A stretch of DNA of 64,000 bases. Origin: JABJAG01 sp965222215. Lineage in GTDB: Bacteria; Pseudomonadota; Alphaproteobacteria; UBA6615. The notes under the pieces are model-generated. The model was not told the DNA's origin and ran no database searches. It was given only the letters and a program-made list of their open reading frames with translations. The stretch is from positions 3,162,001-3,226,000 of the forward strand of contig OZ244931.1 of NCBI GenBank assembly GCA_965222215.1. The letters are read 5' to 3'. Of the stretch, positions 17,320-25,389 are shown one piece after another (the stretch's first letter is position 1; the number at the start of each line of letters is the position of its first letter). A program made the position numbers and the translations under genes.

Positions 17320-17752
17320 CTTCTGACCCGATAGAAGCAGCAAGGCGATTTAGACCGAAGAACGCTGGTCCTGATCGTGCAGACCCGGTAATTTCACGAG
17401 CGATGCGTGACAAGCTCCGATATCCAACGCCGCGATACTCGAAGCCATCAGCCGTGACCATGACTTCATGGAGACTGCCGCGCCACTCGCGCATCAGCCG
17501 CGTACCGGGTCCTAGCTGTCGTCTTCCAGATACTTTAACCATCCCGGTCGCTCTACGGTTGGCAATTAGTGATGCGAGCTGTCGCTTTGATACGGTCTTG
17601 AGCGCACCACCCTCCAGTTCCTGCATCTTATAGGCAACCGCCCTTGCCATGAGATCACGGCCAGTCCGGGCGGGCGGGAGTCTGCGGAACAGTCTCTCGA
17701 ACTCTGCCACCAACGCGGCGCGATCGAGCCCGGCAAGTGCAGCGGTATCCAT
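17309..17752 (-). CDS. DUF2924 protein
   Basis: A 147-residue basic protein with family-typical text: a helical N-terminus (LAGLDRAALVAEFERLF), RDLMARAVAYKMQE, then a C-terminal module GTRLMREWRGSLHEVMVTAD with FEYRGVGYRSLSRIAREITG and SGPAFFGL. The last part resembles a DNA-binding fold. It is sandwiched between DUF3489 (sharing the ATG/stop base at 17752) and the recombinase. This trio recurs in alphaproteobacteria, which suggests it assists or directs recombination; that role is inference. Confidence 0.85.
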   Translation of the reverse strand: MDTAALAGLDRAALVAEFERLFRRLPPARTGRDLMARAVAYKMQELEGGALKTVSKRQLASLIANRRATGMVKVSGRRQLGPGTRLMREWRGSLHEVMVTADGFEYRGVGYRSLSRIAREITGSARSGPAFFGLNRLAASIGSEDGK

Positions 17753-18024
17753 TACGATGTCACTACATTGTCGTTTGGAAGAGCTGCAGCGTCGATAACG
17801 CGATAGCGTGTGACACCTTTTGCATCTCGCGCGCGATCAATAGTAACGCCATCTTTCCGTAGACCCGTCAGCGCCGCACGAACGCTGTGCGGTTGCCACT
17901 CCGTTGCGCCGGTCAACTCCCTGATCGTTGCTCCTTTCGATCGCCGCACCATTCGCTCGATCATCGCCTTCTTTGAACCGCGCGGTCTTGCGACTGACAC
18001 CTTCACCGTCGTTTTTTTGGTCAC
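17752..18024 (-). CDS. DUF3489 winged-helix-like protein
   Basis: A 90-residue protein starting at GTG 18024, seven bases after GAGGAG. Text such as KAMIERMVRRSKGATIRELT, GATEWQPHSVRAALTGLRKDG and TRYRVID is a compact helix-turn-helix with a wing, as in the DUF3489 family. It is the first gene of the DUF3489-DUF2924-recombinase operon, so it could be its regulator or a directionality factor. Both roles are inference. Confidence 0.83.
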   Translation of the reverse strand: MTKKTTVKVSVARPRGSKKAMIERMVRRSKGATIRELTGATEWQPHSVRAALTGLRKDGVTIDRARDAKGVTRYRVIDAAALPNDNVVTS

Positions 18025-18405
18025 CTGATTCTCCTCTGGTCTTGGTTGCGCGCCCAGGCGCGCTGTCACTGACCAGACCCCGCCAGGATTTCCGTGCAGG
18101 GTACATAGTGCGACGGCTCAGATGCGTCGCCCACGCCACAACAGTGCTTGCGGCAGATGAGAAGTCCAGTACCGCTTTCGAAGAATCCCTTGGGTTGTGG
18201 TAACAGTTTTTGGCTCGTTGAATGCGAGCATGCACAGGCTCTGATCCAGTCTCAGCATTTGGCTGTTAACGACGAGATCTGTTCAGTCGCCGACAAGTGC
18301 CGAGACTACACAACCAATGCAAATTGCTGCCCCGACACCTATCAGTTCCAATTCTCCAGATGTGGAAACCAGAACAGACAAAACTGGATGGAGAATCATT
18401 CACGC
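18025..18405. other. Junction between recombinase operon and copper island
   Basis: About 380 bases without a credible gene. The left part should hold the minus-strand promoter of the DUF3489 operon. The right edge of the mobile region probably lies here but I find no clear attachment repeat. Confidence 0.35.
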
Positions 18406-18436
18406 TTGACCTTCCAGTGGGAGGAAGCCCTAAGAA
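18406..18436 (+). promoter_or_regulatory. CueR-type promoter for the copper cytochrome genes
   Basis: TTGACC (-35, 18406-18411) and TAAGAA (-10, 18431-18436) are separated by 19 bases. The spacer carries the dyad CTTCC-N7-GGAAG (18411-18427). The over-long spacer with a CCTTCC/GGAAGG dyad is the hallmark of CueR-activated promoters and matches the one before cueR at 28.18 kb. Confidence 0.82.
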
Positions 18437-18461
18437 TTCGACTTTTGGTGAGAGGAACCTT

Positions 18462-18935
18462 ATGCCGAAGTACTATTTCGCAGTTGGGGTTGTAGCGCTC
18501 GCAGTAATTGCGGCGGCCGTTTACATGACAATTGGCGAACCTAAAGCCGAGGCCACTCTCGCTGCCGATCCTACGGATACGGAACTTGTCGCCCTGGGCC
18601 GGCAGGTGTACGCATCTCAGTGTGCGGCATGCCATGGTGCCAACCTTGAAGGTCAGCCGAACTGGCGTTCGCGCAAGCCCAACGGCAGGCTCCCAGCGCC
18701 GCCACACGATGCGTCGGGCCACACATGGCACCATGACGACCTTTCGTTGTTTCAGCTGACCAAGTTCGGTCTCGCGGCGCTGGTCGGGCAACCGGTCGAG
18801 ACGGACATGCCAATTTACGACGGCGTACTTTCAGACGAGCAGATTTGGGCGGTGCTCGCATATATCAAATCAAGATGGCCCGAAAAAATTCAGCAGCGCC
18901 AGGCCGATATCAACGCGCGCGCCAAAGGGTCTTAA
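18462..18935 (+). CDS. Membrane-anchored c-type cytochrome
   Basis: A 157-residue mono-heme cytochrome c. A single N-terminal helix (residues 4-23) anchors or exports it. The heme site CAACH is at residues 54-58 and Met116 in ETDMPIYDG is a plausible sixth ligand. AGAGGAACC precedes the ATG. It is the first gene after the CueR-type promoter, so copper should induce it. It may carry electrons from a periplasmic copper oxidase; the partner is not identified. Confidence 0.85.
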   Translation: MPKYYFAVGVVALAVIAAAVYMTIGEPKAEATLAADPTDTELVALGRQVYASQCAACHGANLEGQPNWRSRKPNGRLPAPPHDASGHTWHHDDLSLFQLTKFGLAALVGQPVETDMPIYDGVLSDEQIWAVLAYIKSRWPEKIQQRQADINARAKGS

Positions 18936-19021
18936 CGCATGCGTGTTAAGACTGCAGAAGCATTGCTAGTGCATACGATCTCTCGCAACGCACTGGGCGA
19001 ATCACATGCCTGTCGCGGATT

Positions 19022-19420
19022 GTGGACCAAGTGAGAAGGAGTGTTAGCCTGATCGACCAGCTGTTTCCACGTACAGCACCTCTTTGGGCCGCGGTCGCGG
19101 TTACATTCTTGCTCGTCTTGGCCGCCGCATCGAGTGCGCACGCGCACAGCGATCCAGGGCGTTCCGCAGGCTATGCGGAGCAGGTCGTCACTCTAACGCC
19201 GATCAGTAGCGACATGCAGGATGGGAATGAAGAACTGCCCACCTGTCATCATGGGGCCGTTCCTTGCTCGTCGAGTTATTCGATGTCTGATGCGGATGTT
19301 TCCGGCTCGTTTCAATCCACGAGCACAGTCTCATTCTCCATAATTATCGGATTTCCACTTGCATCGTTTCTTTCGATTGATCCGCCACCTCCGAAACTGA
19401 AAACAGCTGAACCGAACTAG
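19022..19420 (+). CDS. Small secreted or anchored protein of unknown function
   Basis: A 132-residue frame with GTG starts at 19022 or 19031 and no ATG. A strong hydrophobic stretch AVAVTFLLVLAAASSAHAHS looks like a signal peptide. The mature part has CHHGAVPC, a short His-Cys motif that could bind metal, a second hydrophobic patch (SFSIIIGFPLASFL) and a proline-rich tail. It belongs to no family I recognise. Its position inside the copper island suggests a metal-handling role. Confidence 0.5.
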   Translation: MDQVRRSVSLIDQLFPRTAPLWAAVAVTFLLVLAAASSAHAHSDPGRSAGYAEQVVTLTPISSDMQDGNEELPTCHHGAVPCSSSYSMSDADVSGSFQSTSTVSFSIIIGFPLASFLSIDPPPPKLKTAEPN

Positions 19421-19511
19421 CTGAATTTTCTCTAATTGTCTTCGTAATCGCATTTCACCGCTCCACAGAGCGGGAATGTGATTCCTGCGGAGTTCATATT
19501 TGGAAGTGGAA

Positions 19512-20117
19512 ATGAGAATGCAAAACTTCAAACCGAAGACCCTGGTTGTGGCCGGGGCCCTGATCGTCATCGTGTCGTCCGGCGTGGCACTTGCACATAG
19601 CGGTGCTACGGGGATTGTGAAAGAGCGAATGGATCTCATGGACTCCATCGGAAAGTCCATGAAGACCATCACGGAAATGTTCCAGGGCGAAAAGCCCTAC
19701 GACGCAGCAGCAGTCCGCGAGGCCGCGAGCTTCATCGGGGCTCATGGTGGCGAGGAGATGACTCGATTGTTTCCCGAGGGCAGCATCCAACCGCCAAGCG
19801 AGTCCCTGCCGGCGATTTGGCAAGACTGGGAACGTTTTTCGGAACTCTCAGCCGATTTGTCGAAATATGCCGACGCGTTGGCGAAAGCTGCGGATAATCC
19901 GCGCGGCGCTGGGATGAATCCGGGCATGGCACGAGGGCGCGGCGACGGCATGGGGGGAAGCCCCATGGGCCGCCGCAATCCCATGATGGGTGGGTCAACG
20001 AGCGGTATGCCGATGAACGATCCCGCGGCCCTGGCGCAAATGCCGCCCGATGCGTCCTTTGCCCGCGTCACGCAGACGTGCAGTGCCTGTCACACGCAGT
20101 TCCGCAAGAAACAATAG
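19512..20117 (+). CDS. Cytochrome c'/c-556 family protein with Met-rich insert
   Basis: A 201-residue periplasmic four-helix cytochrome. A signal peptide is followed by IVKERMDLMDSIGKSMKTI (helix 1 with a possible axial Met40) and the C-terminal heme site CSACH at 190-194. Unlike ordinary c-556, a Gly- and Met-rich insert of about 40 residues (NPGMARGRGDGMGGSPMG and following) precedes the heme helix and could bind copper. Starts at 19512 or 19518 are both possible. It lies 9 bases before the di-heme cytochrome gene. Confidence 0.82.
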   Translation: MRMQNFKPKTLVVAGALIVIVSSGVALAHSGATGIVKERMDLMDSIGKSMKTITEMFQGEKPYDAAAVREAASFIGAHGGEEMTRLFPEGSIQPPSESLPAIWQDWERFSELSADLSKYADALAKAADNPRGAGMNPGMARGRGDGMGGSPMGRRNPMMGGSTSGMPMNDPAALAQMPPDASFARVTQTCSACHTQFRKKQ

Positions 20118-20126
20118 GCCGCGTCC

Positions 20127-21026
20127 ATGAAACGCATTTATCTGGTGGCCGCCACAGTGATCGTGGCGGTCGCAGCCGGCAGTGCCGCGGCTATTTTTCG
20201 CGGTAACCCGGTGCCCAATGCGCCGATCGCACAACTCGAAGGCGACCCGGATCGCGGCGCTTATGTCGCGCGCCTAGCGGGCTGTATCGCATGCCACACA
20301 AACGAAGCGGGTGGCGGCGAACTCCTGGCCGGCGGCCCGCCCCTTAAGACGCCATTCGGGACATTCTATGGTCCGAATATTACGCCGGACCCTGATTCTG
20401 GCCTGGGCCAATGGTCGTTGGACGATTTTGCGCGAGCCCTGCGGCATGGAATCTCGCCCGACGGACAACCGTATTACCCGGCATTCCCTTACACGTTCTA
20501 TTCGAAGCTTACGGATCAGGATATCGCCGACCTTTGGGCCGCAATGAAGACGGTTCCGAACGCGGACACGGCTTCAAAGCCGCAGAACCTCGGTTTCCCG
20601 TTCAATCAGCGCTGGGCGATACGGGGATGGCAGAAACTGTTTTTCGAGTCCGAGCGGTTCGAAGACGATCCGAGCAGGAGCGACGCCTGGAACCGCGGAA
20701 GATACATCGTCGAGGGACCCGCCCATTGCGGCGCTTGCCACACGCCCCGGAACCCTCTCGGCGCCGGTGATGCCGAACAGGCGCTTCACGGCGCATCCGG
20801 GCTGCCGGGAGACGAGCGTTCGCCGCCGATCACGCCTTCGGCGCTGCGTGAGCGTGGCTGGACCGAGAACAATCTCGCATTCGGGTTGCGGTTCGGTACG
20901 AAGCCGAACGGCGACGTGCTTGGCGGCAGCATGGGAGAAGTGATCCGCGACGGAACCTCATGGCTCACCGATGAGGACCTACGCGCGATCGCCCACTATC
21001 TGCTCAACAACGACGAAACCGAGTAG
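20127..21026 (+). CDS. Di-heme cytochrome c
   Basis: A 299-residue exported cytochrome with an N-terminal signal anchor and two heme sites, CIACH (53-57) and CGACH (201-205). GGPPLKTPFGTFYGPNITPD and ALRHGISPDGQPYYPAFPY are typical of cytochrome subunits of membrane-bound alcohol, aldehyde and sugar dehydrogenases. No dehydrogenase subunit is adjacent. With the two cytochromes upstream it forms a copper-inducible electron-transfer set. Confidence 0.87.
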   Translation: MKRIYLVAATVIVAVAAGSAAAIFRGNPVPNAPIAQLEGDPDRGAYVARLAGCIACHTNEAGGGELLAGGPPLKTPFGTFYGPNITPDPDSGLGQWSLDDFARALRHGISPDGQPYYPAFPYTFYSKLTDQDIADLWAAMKTVPNADTASKPQNLGFPFNQRWAIRGWQKLFFESERFEDDPSRSDAWNRGRYIVEGPAHCGACHTPRNPLGAGDAEQALHGASGLPGDERSPPITPSALRERGWTENNLAFGLRFGTKPNGDVLGGSMGEVIRDGTSWLTDEDLRAIAHYLLNNDETE

Positions 21027-21122
21027 GGATCGTCGCGCGCCCCAGTGCACGGGCCTCTGGCTCGGCACAGGAGGGGTTCACGCGATATCGAAACTGCCAA
21101 CGGACGCTCCATCGACTGACCA

Positions 21123-22433
21123 TCAATCCTCCGGGTCCGATGGGGCCGTTGGATTCGTTCGCAGAAACAGCCATTCGCCGACAAACACGGTCACAAGCCC
21201 GATGAATGCGACATAGACAATAAGGACATCTGTTTCGAACTTGATCGCGAGAAATGCCACCAACACCACGAGATCGAGAAAAATAGCAGTAATAAGAATG
21301 ACGGGATTTGCGCCGACTTCCTCGCGCAGGTGCCGCAAGACGCCCCAGTGAATCCCAATATCCATGACGAGGTAGAAAACCGCGCCAAGCGCCGCGATCC
21401 GGCTGAGATCGAAAAATATCGTCAGTGTGATGGCGATGACGACGGTGTAGACAAGCAGGTGTCTCTGGAGCGGCCCCTTCATTCCAAAGTGGCGGTGAGG
21501 AACAAGCGCCATTTCAGTCAGCATCGTAAGCATGCGCGAAACCGCGAACACGCTCGCCATCAGACCCGACGCGGTCGCCACGATCGCCAGAATGACTGTG
21601 AACCAGAGCCCGAAGTCTCCCAGCAGGGGTCGTGAGGCTTGTGCAAGGGCGAAATCCCGAGCCGCAATGATCTCTGGCAGGCTCAGGTTTGCCCCCACCC
21701 CGAGCGCAACGAGCAGATAGACCACCACACAAATCAGGATAGAGAGGACAATCGCGCGTCCGACATTGCGATGCGGGTCGACCACCTCGGCACCACTGTT
21801 GGTGATCGTTGTGAACCCCTTGAAGGCCAAAATTGTCAGCGCAATCGCGGCGAGAAAACCGACCGGGGATGCGTCCTGAAAATCGACCGCCACGGGCAAC
21901 GCAAATGTCCCGGCGACCCAGAGGCTGACGATCCCGAAAAGTGCAATTCCTACAATCTTGGCCAGCGCCATTGCCAAAGCGAAGGCGCCCACGGCCCTGT
22001 TGCCAGTAATATTGATCGCAAAGACGAAGATGATCAGGCCGACGCCCAACACCGGCACCAGAAACTCGTTCTCAGCATCGAACAACTGCAGCGTATAGGT
22101 TCCGAAGGTCCGCGCGACCAGGCTCTCGTTTATGACCATCGAGAGCGTCATCAGGATTGCACACGCGCCAGTCACGGTTCCTTTCCCGTAGGCCTTTTGC
22201 AGAATCATCGCGATGCCGCCCGCCGACGGATAGGCGTTTGAAACTTTGATGTACGAATAGGCGCTGAACCCGGTTACAACCGCGCCGACGACAAACGCGA
22301 GGGGGAACAGGCGGCCCGCCAACTCCGCCACCTGGCCGGTCAGCGCAAATATGCCGGCGCCGATCATGACGCCTGTCCCCATCGAGACCGCGCCAATCAG
22401 CGTCAGGCTGTTGGCCTCGTATTCATGCTTCAT
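21123..22433 (-). CDS. APC-family amino acid or amine permease
   Basis: A 436-residue membrane protein with about 12 helices. It opens with LTLIGAVSMGTGVMIGAGIFALTGQ, split here as the glycine-rich first helix of the APC superfamily, and includes AFKGFTTITNSGAEVVDP. Substrate unknown. It converges with the cytochrome operon. Its place in the metal island may be incidental. Confidence 0.85.
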   Translation of the reverse strand: MKHEYEANSLTLIGAVSMGTGVMIGAGIFALTGQVAELAGRLFPLAFVVGAVVTGFSAYSYIKVSNAYPSAGGIAMILQKAYGKGTVTGACAILMTLSMVINESLVARTFGTYTLQLFDAENEFLVPVLGVGLIIFVFAINITGNRAVGAFALAMALAKIVGIALFGIVSLWVAGTFALPVAVDFQDASPVGFLAAIALTILAFKGFTTITNSGAEVVDPHRNVGRAIVLSILICVVVYLLVALGVGANLSLPEIIAARDFALAQASRPLLGDFGLWFTVILAIVATASGLMASVFAVSRMLTMLTEMALVPHRHFGMKGPLQRHLLVYTVVIAITLTIFFDLSRIAALGAVFYLVMDIGIHWGVLRHLREEVGANPVILITAIFLDLVVLVAFLAIKFETDVLIVYVAFIGLVTVFVGEWLFLRTNPTAPSDPED

Positions 22434-22512
22434 TTGTTATTCCTCGCGTTCGAATTTAGCCGCTCCTCGAACTCTTCCCCGTCGATCTAACCACGAGTAG
22501 TGTTCAGCCAGA

Positions 22513-23106
22513 TCATGGTTTCTGAAATATCGCGGCGTAGTGGTACGGAGGAAGCTCAACAAGGTCAGATAATTGAAACCCTGCCGGTTCGACTGCCGCC
22601 CGAACCTGTTCCGGCGACATCCGCATTTCGGTTTTGGGTCCACGTGGCTTGTTGAGCACTGAGGTTTTTTCGCGAGGGAGCGGGTACCAGTTGAGAATGG
22701 CTAACCAGCCCTTGGGATTGAGCACAGCCTCCACGGCGCGCGCCATCTCGATTTTCTCCGGCACGCCGTGGAAAGCGTTGGCGATCAGCACATAGTCCAC
22801 CTTGCCCGGCAACAGGTCCGGCAAATCTCGGGCGTCAGCGCAGATCAGGCCTAATGCGGTGGTCCCGGCGCGCTCAAGTTCGATGCGGGTCAGCTCAAGC
22901 ATAGCGGGGTCTATGTCGACGCCGTACACCTGTCCTGCGACGATCCGTGTGAGAGGTGCCGTGAAATAGCCGTCTCCACAACACAGGTCGACGACCACCA
23001 TGCCCGGCTCCAGCCCAAGCGCACACATGACGCGTTCTGGGTTAGGCCACAGGACCGTCCACCAATCGCGATCTGGCATAGCTGTCGCAGGGAAAAACTC
23101 TTTCAT
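22513..23106 (-). CDS. Class I SAM-dependent methyltransferase
   Basis: A 197-residue enzyme starting at ATG 23106, with GGAG nine bases upstream. SAM motif I is VVVDLCCGDGYFTAPLTRIV and motif II YGVDIDPAMLELTR, with DYVLIANAFHGVPEK and LNPKGWLAILNWYP later. The vicinal Cys pair in motif I is unusual. Arsenite or tellurite-type methylases often sit in metal islands, but the substrate here cannot be told from sequence. Confidence 0.8.
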   Translation of the reverse strand: MKEFFPATAMPDRDWWTVLWPNPERVMCALGLEPGMVVVDLCCGDGYFTAPLTRIVAGQVYGVDIDPAMLELTRIELERAGTTALGLICADARDLPDLLPGKVDYVLIANAFHGVPEKIEMARAVEAVLNPKGWLAILNWYPLPREKTSVLNKPRGPKTEMRMSPEQVRAAVEPAGFQLSDLVELPPYHYAAIFQKP

Positions 23107-23255
23107 AGCTTTCGCTCCATATCCCTGATTTCTCACTCCGCTCAAGTCACACATTCATCAATATCTAAGACGAACATTTGTGGACGCCGTTGATGCAACG
23201 GAAGGTCCTCTCCCTTACAGACCTCGCGGGCATAGCCAGCTTGCGCACATGTGGC

Positions 23256-23513
23256 CTAGCTGGCGATACGGTTGTAGGTGACAGCGACCAGCCAAACGAC
23301 CAGGCCCGACAGCAGAGACCAGAGCACCAGGCCGCCGATAAAACTGGTCCAAGTCAGCAACCACTGAAATGACAGGAGATCCGAGTGAACCATGTAACCC
23401 GTCATCGTGAGCATGGGGCCCGGGAAAAGCGCGACCAGCGCACTACAGATAATCCAGAGGATGCCGAACACGGCCGCGGTTGCGAGGAAAAGCTTGTTGG
23501 CGTTGAGAGTCAT
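23256..23513 (-). CDS. DUF5676 family small membrane protein
   Basis: An 85-residue protein with two predicted helices: LFLATAAVFGILWIICSALV and the C-terminal FIGGLVLWSLLSGLVVWLVA. It starts at ATG 23513 with AGGAG seven bases upstream. The layout matches DUF5676 proteins, which occur beside copper and heavy-metal efflux genes. Function unknown. Confidence 0.72.
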   Translation of the reverse strand: MTLNANKLFLATAAVFGILWIICSALVALFPGPMLTMTGYMVHSDLLSFQWLLTWTSFIGGLVLWSLLSGLVVWLVAVTYNRIAS

Positions 23514-23627
23514 TTCGAATCTCCTGTCGAGTTTGAGGTTTCTGCTGAGATAATTCCGCACTTCAATATTGAGAGCTTTCTGCTGACCTTGATCATTGTC
23601 CACCTCAATGAGCCTAGCCGCGTACCT

Positions 23628-24389
23628 TTAGCCCTTCAGGCGATAACCGCTCCGGAACATCGCGATCGTTGCCCAAACCAATAGGATGTTTGCGGCGATG
23701 AGGGCGAAAAGGCTCGCGATCGGATAGCCCTCGGCCGCTCCGGTGAAAGCAGCTCGAAACGTATCCACGATATAGAAAACGGGATTTGCGTAACTCAGTG
23801 ACCGAAACGGTTCGGCCAGCGCCGACACCGAGTAGAACGTGCCAGCCAACATGGTCAGCGGCGCGATGATGACGGCGGACGGTCCCGCCACATGTTCCAT
23901 GCGCGTTGCCAGGATACCGTTGATGATGCCGAGGATCGCGAATGCGTTGCTCGCCAGCAGACCAACGGCAATCAACAGTGGCCAACACGCCACGCCGATA
24001 GAGACAAACGGAGACGCCAATCCGATCAGAAGAATTGCGATGATCAATGCACGAAATACAGCGGCGGCGGCAAAGCCTATGACCAATTCGTACGGCGCCA
24101 GCGGCGCCATCAGAACGTCGACAATGGTTCCACTGACCTTTGCAATCAGTAGGGAAGACGAAGTATTGGCGAACGCGTTCTGGAGCATCGCCATGATGAC
24201 CAATCCCGGTACGACGAACGCCACATAGGAACTGCCATTCACCACGATATTCGTGCGGCCGAGTGCCGCTGTGAATATGACCACAAACAGCATGGCGCTG
24301 ATCACCGGCCCCAGTATCGTCTGCAACCAGACTGACCTAAAGCGCAGAGTCTCGCGGAGGCACAGGGTGTAGGTTCCCCGGATATTCAT
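23628..24389 (-). CDS. ABC-2 type transporter permease
   Basis: A 253-residue protein with six likely helices and typical ABC-2 text: LRETLRFRSVWLQTILGPVI, FVVPGLVIMAMLQNAFANTS, KVSGTIVDVLMAPLAPYELV and YANPVFYIVDTFRAAF. Members export drugs, polysaccharides or heme. The matching ATPase is not next to it, so this may be an orphan half of a system. The start is taken at ATG 24389; the frame is open to 24434. Confidence 0.8.
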   Translation of the reverse strand: MNIRGTYTLCLRETLRFRSVWLQTILGPVISAMLFVVIFTAALGRTNIVVNGSSYVAFVVPGLVIMAMLQNAFANTSSSLLIAKVSGTIVDVLMAPLAPYELVIGFAAAAVFRALIIAILLIGLASPFVSIGVACWPLLIAVGLLASNAFAILGIINGILATRMEHVAGPSAVIIAPLTMLAGTFYSVSALAEPFRSLSYANPVFYIVDTFRAAFTGAAEGYPIASLFALIAANILLVWATIAMFRSGYRLKG

Positions 24390-24473
24390 AGTGCCCACCT
24401 GAAGCCCGGACAGGCCTGTTGTGCGCAAGCGCATAACAGACCTATCCGAACGAACGAAGATGACGTCGCGATT

Positions 24474-24857
24474 CTACTGACTTTCGCCACGTATCATCAT
24501 TTCCTGCTGTGAGAACATGTGCTCCATCATCTGCTGCATCATGTCCATGCGGTCTTCCATGCGATCCGCCCTGTCTTGCATCGAGTCCAGACCCATTCGC
24601 GGTGAATCTGACGCCCCGTCGCGATGACCACCCATCATCTCGTGCATCATGGCCATCTGCGAGCTCATAATTTTCAGATGTTCCTGCATGAATTCACGAC
24701 GCTCGTTGGGATCCGTCGTTTCATCTGCGCGATCCATCATCCGGTCCATTTGAGCGAATCTCGGACTTGCGTCCTGGGCATCGGTGGCACTGTGAGATAG
24801 AGCCGGCGAAGCAAGAAATGCGGAAAGAGCAAGCACACTGAGTATCGTTTTCATCAT
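24474..24857 (-). CDS. Met-rich periplasmic copper-binding-like protein
   Basis: A 127-residue protein with a signal peptide (TILSVLALSAFLASPALSHS). The mature chain is very rich in Met and Asp, with MDRMMDRADE, MSSQMAMMHEMMGGH and MDMMQQMMEHMFSQQEMM. Methionine clusters of this kind bind Cu(I) in the periplasm. It is downstream of copA and the SHOCT gene on the same strand, so probably CueR-controlled. Confidence 0.75.
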   Translation of the reverse strand: MMKTILSVLALSAFLASPALSHSATDAQDASPRFAQMDRMMDRADETTDPNERREFMQEHLKIMSSQMAMMHEMMGGHRDGASDSPRMGLDSMQDRADRMEDRMDMMQQMMEHMFSQQEMMIRGESQ

Positions 24858-24944
24858 CTGGTTCCTGTCCTTGGTTGAGATTGTTCCCAATCTATGCGGC
24901 GCCGCGGACCCAATCTGTCCACGGACAGCCACTTTCAGCCCCCC

Positions 24945-25292
24945 TCAAACTGGCCCGCCCGACTGCAGCAGCGTTTGCCGTCTTCTTTCGAATTCGTCGT
25001 GGTCTATGTCACCACGGGCATACCGCTCCTCAAGAATTCGCAGCGACGAACTCCGGCTGGAGACGTCATCCTGTGAACGGGATCCCGAGCCCGAGATCCA
25101 ACGGATGCCCAGCACAACGAGTAGGATGATCGCGCCCCAGAATGCGATCATCATCGCGCCGCCGAAAAACATGTGCCCCATCCCGAAGCCCTCGCCCCAG
25201 AATCGAGAGTCTCCGAAACCGTCAGCGTGTGCGGACGAGAGCCCGATCAGCGTGAGAAGGGCGACCGGCAACAGGGCGTGTAATCTGTTCAT
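24945..25292 (-). CDS. SHOCT-domain membrane protein
   Basis: A 115-residue protein starting at ATG 25292. A signal-like N-terminus is followed by a Gly/Phe/Met loop (WGEGFGMGHMFFGGAMM), one transmembrane helix (IAFWGAIILLVVLGIRWI) and a C-terminal SHOCT motif, ILEERYARGDIDHDEFERRR. Such proteins commonly sit next to copper ATPases. It is 97 bases after copA. Confidence 0.82.
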   Translation of the reverse strand: MNRLHALLPVALLTLIGLSSAHADGFGDSRFWGEGFGMGHMFFGGAMMIAFWGAIILLVVLGIRWISGSGSRSQDDVSSRSSSLRILEERYARGDIDHDEFERRRQTLLQSGGPV

Positions 25293-25389
25293 GACTAACC
25301 TCGTTTCTTTTGTTGCGATCCAGACGTTCTTGGCGACTGGATTCATGTCTGACACGAACGCACTTGCGCTGCCGTGCCAGCCCCCGCGG

